Below are positions 63,584 to 64,000 of a stretch of DNA of 64,000 nucleotides, piece by piece. Origin of the DNA: an uncultured Coriobacteriaceae bacterium (GTDB lineage: Bacteria; Actinomycetota; Coriobacteriia; Coriobacteriales; Coriobacteriaceae); the NCBI GenBank assembly GCA_949298635.1, contig CASFXG010000015.1, forward strand, positions 1 through 64,000, written 5' to 3'. The position numbers were made by a program, and so were the translations under genes. Under the pieces are notes generated by a model. The model did no database searches. It was not told the DNA's origin and saw nothing but the letters and a program-made list of their open reading frames with translations. How positions within the stretch are numbered: position 1 is the first letter of the stretch; each line of letters begins with the position of its first letter.

Positions 63584-64000
63584 ATGTATACGACCGAATT
63601 CGTTGATATCCCCTTGAGCGAGCTGCTCACGCGCGTGCAGACGCTCAAGCACCAGGGGTTCCGCTTCATCCAGATGTGCGCCGAGACCACGGCCGCCGGC
63701 ATCGATTTGCTCTACACGTTCTACGACGAGACCTGCGACAACGCGCTCAGCCTTTGCGTTTATGGCATCGATCACGACTCCGAGGTGCCGTCGATCCAGG
63801 GGCTCTACTTCGCGGCATTCAGCTACGAGAACGAGACGCACGATCTCTACGGCGTGAACTTCATCAACATGCAGCTCAACTTCGGTGGGAACTTCTTCAA
63901 CGTTGCGTGCGACGAGCCTATGACCATCATCACGCCCGAGATGAAGGCTGAGCGCGAGAAGCTCGCCAAGCAGCAGGCGGCTGCCGCGGCGAAGGCGCGC
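63584..64000 (+). CDS. EchD/NuoC-like 30 kDa subunit, cut by the window end
   Basis: The 139 visible residues start MYTTEFVDIPLSELLTRV, with GGAGG upstream. The complex I 30 kDa motif appears as AAFSYENETHDLYGVNF. The tail after about residue 115 is Ala/Lys-rich and continues past 64000. It follows the small-subunit gene by 10 bases. In Ech hydrogenases this subunit supports the large (NuoD/EchE) subunit, whose gene is expected next. Confidence 0.85.
   Translation, partial: MYTTEFVDIPLSELLTRVQTLKHQGFRFIQMCAETTAAGIDLLYTFYDETCDNALSLCVYGIDHDSEVPSIQGLYFAAFSYENETHDLYGVNFINMQLNFGGNFFNVACDEPMTIITPEMKAEREKLAKQQAAAAAKAR

Noticed and set aside
60287-64000. Complex I (nuo) operon
   Set aside because: The EchB-type AHQELVKGITTEMSG and HW(C)E motifs, the EchA-B-C-D gene order and the fused subunits fit a group 4 hydrogenase better. 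The large subunit lies outside the window, so this is not proven.

Overview
The window is a GC-rich chromosomal segment that spans a bacterial replication origin. The order gyrB-dciA-recF-dnaN-dnaA, then an AT-richer gap full of DnaA-box-like 9-mers, then rpmH-rnpA-yidD-yidC-jag-rsmG-parA-parB is the classic origin region. The genes on each side point away from about position 8,250. Several features together suggest an anaerobic actinobacterium of the class Coriobacteriia, most likely Collinsella or a close relative. These are a many-membrane-span LuxR regulator, a Cna-B repeat surface adhesin with its own sortase, a PafBC-like WYL pair, a flavodiiron protein and an Ech-type energy-converting hydrogenase. 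The taxon is inferred from gene content, not from a marker search.

Layout. 1-8,127 (minus strand): gyrase B, DciA, RecF, sliding clamp, DnaA, and a GHKL-type ATPase with a C-terminal winged-helix-like region between dnaA and the origin. 8,216-8,335: predicted oriC. 8,482-13,570 (plus): ribosomal protein L34, RNase P protein, YidD, YidC, Jag/KhpB, RsmG, two perfect parS sites, ParA, ParB and a small membrane protein. 13,726-20,704: RlmN, D-Ala-D-Ala ligase, an exonuclease-helicase of the DinG family, and two overlapping WYL regulators. 20,910-24,024: a membrane M28-like peptidase whose catalytic fold is split by a very large acidic insert, and a 51-residue membrane protein. 24,011-29,169 (minus): a sortase and its probable substrate, a 1,461-residue adhesin ending in LAQTG. 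29,504-30,000: tRNA-Ile and tRNA-Ala, followed by partial duplications of tRNA-Ala.

30,144-36,449: a sugar-alcohol type operon with a GntR regulator, TIM-like isomerase, YjbQ, galactitol-type PTS IIB and IIC, a membrane protein, class II aldolase and PTS IIA. 36,735-39,415: an ABC exporter and a membrane partner of unknown role. 39,572-48,087: pyridoxal/pyridoxamine kinase, a LacI regulator, and the divergent operon it probably controls (Gfo/Idh/MocA oxidoreductase, sugar isomerase/epimerase, and a ribose-type ABC importer). 48,588-53,395: carA-carB, with a PyrR-like RNA motif over the carA ribosome binding site. 53,433-58,062: membrane LuxR regulator, M20 amidohydrolase and YfcC-type transporter, flanked by copies of a palindromic CCCC/GGGG element. 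58,312-60,028: an orphan transposase-like HTH protein and a flavodiiron protein. 60,287-64,000: the start of an Ech-type hydrogenase operon, in which the EchA-like and EchB-like membrane subunits are one protein and the small subunit appears to have lost its N-terminal iron-sulphur ligands through a frameshifting deletion.

The strongest leads are the fused and damaged Ech operon, the dispersed CCCC/GGGG palindrome family (including a 118-base element with 43-base perfect inverted arms), the parS site built into a 42-base palindrome, the PyrR-type element at carA, the split M28 protein, and the tRNA-Ala fragment array.
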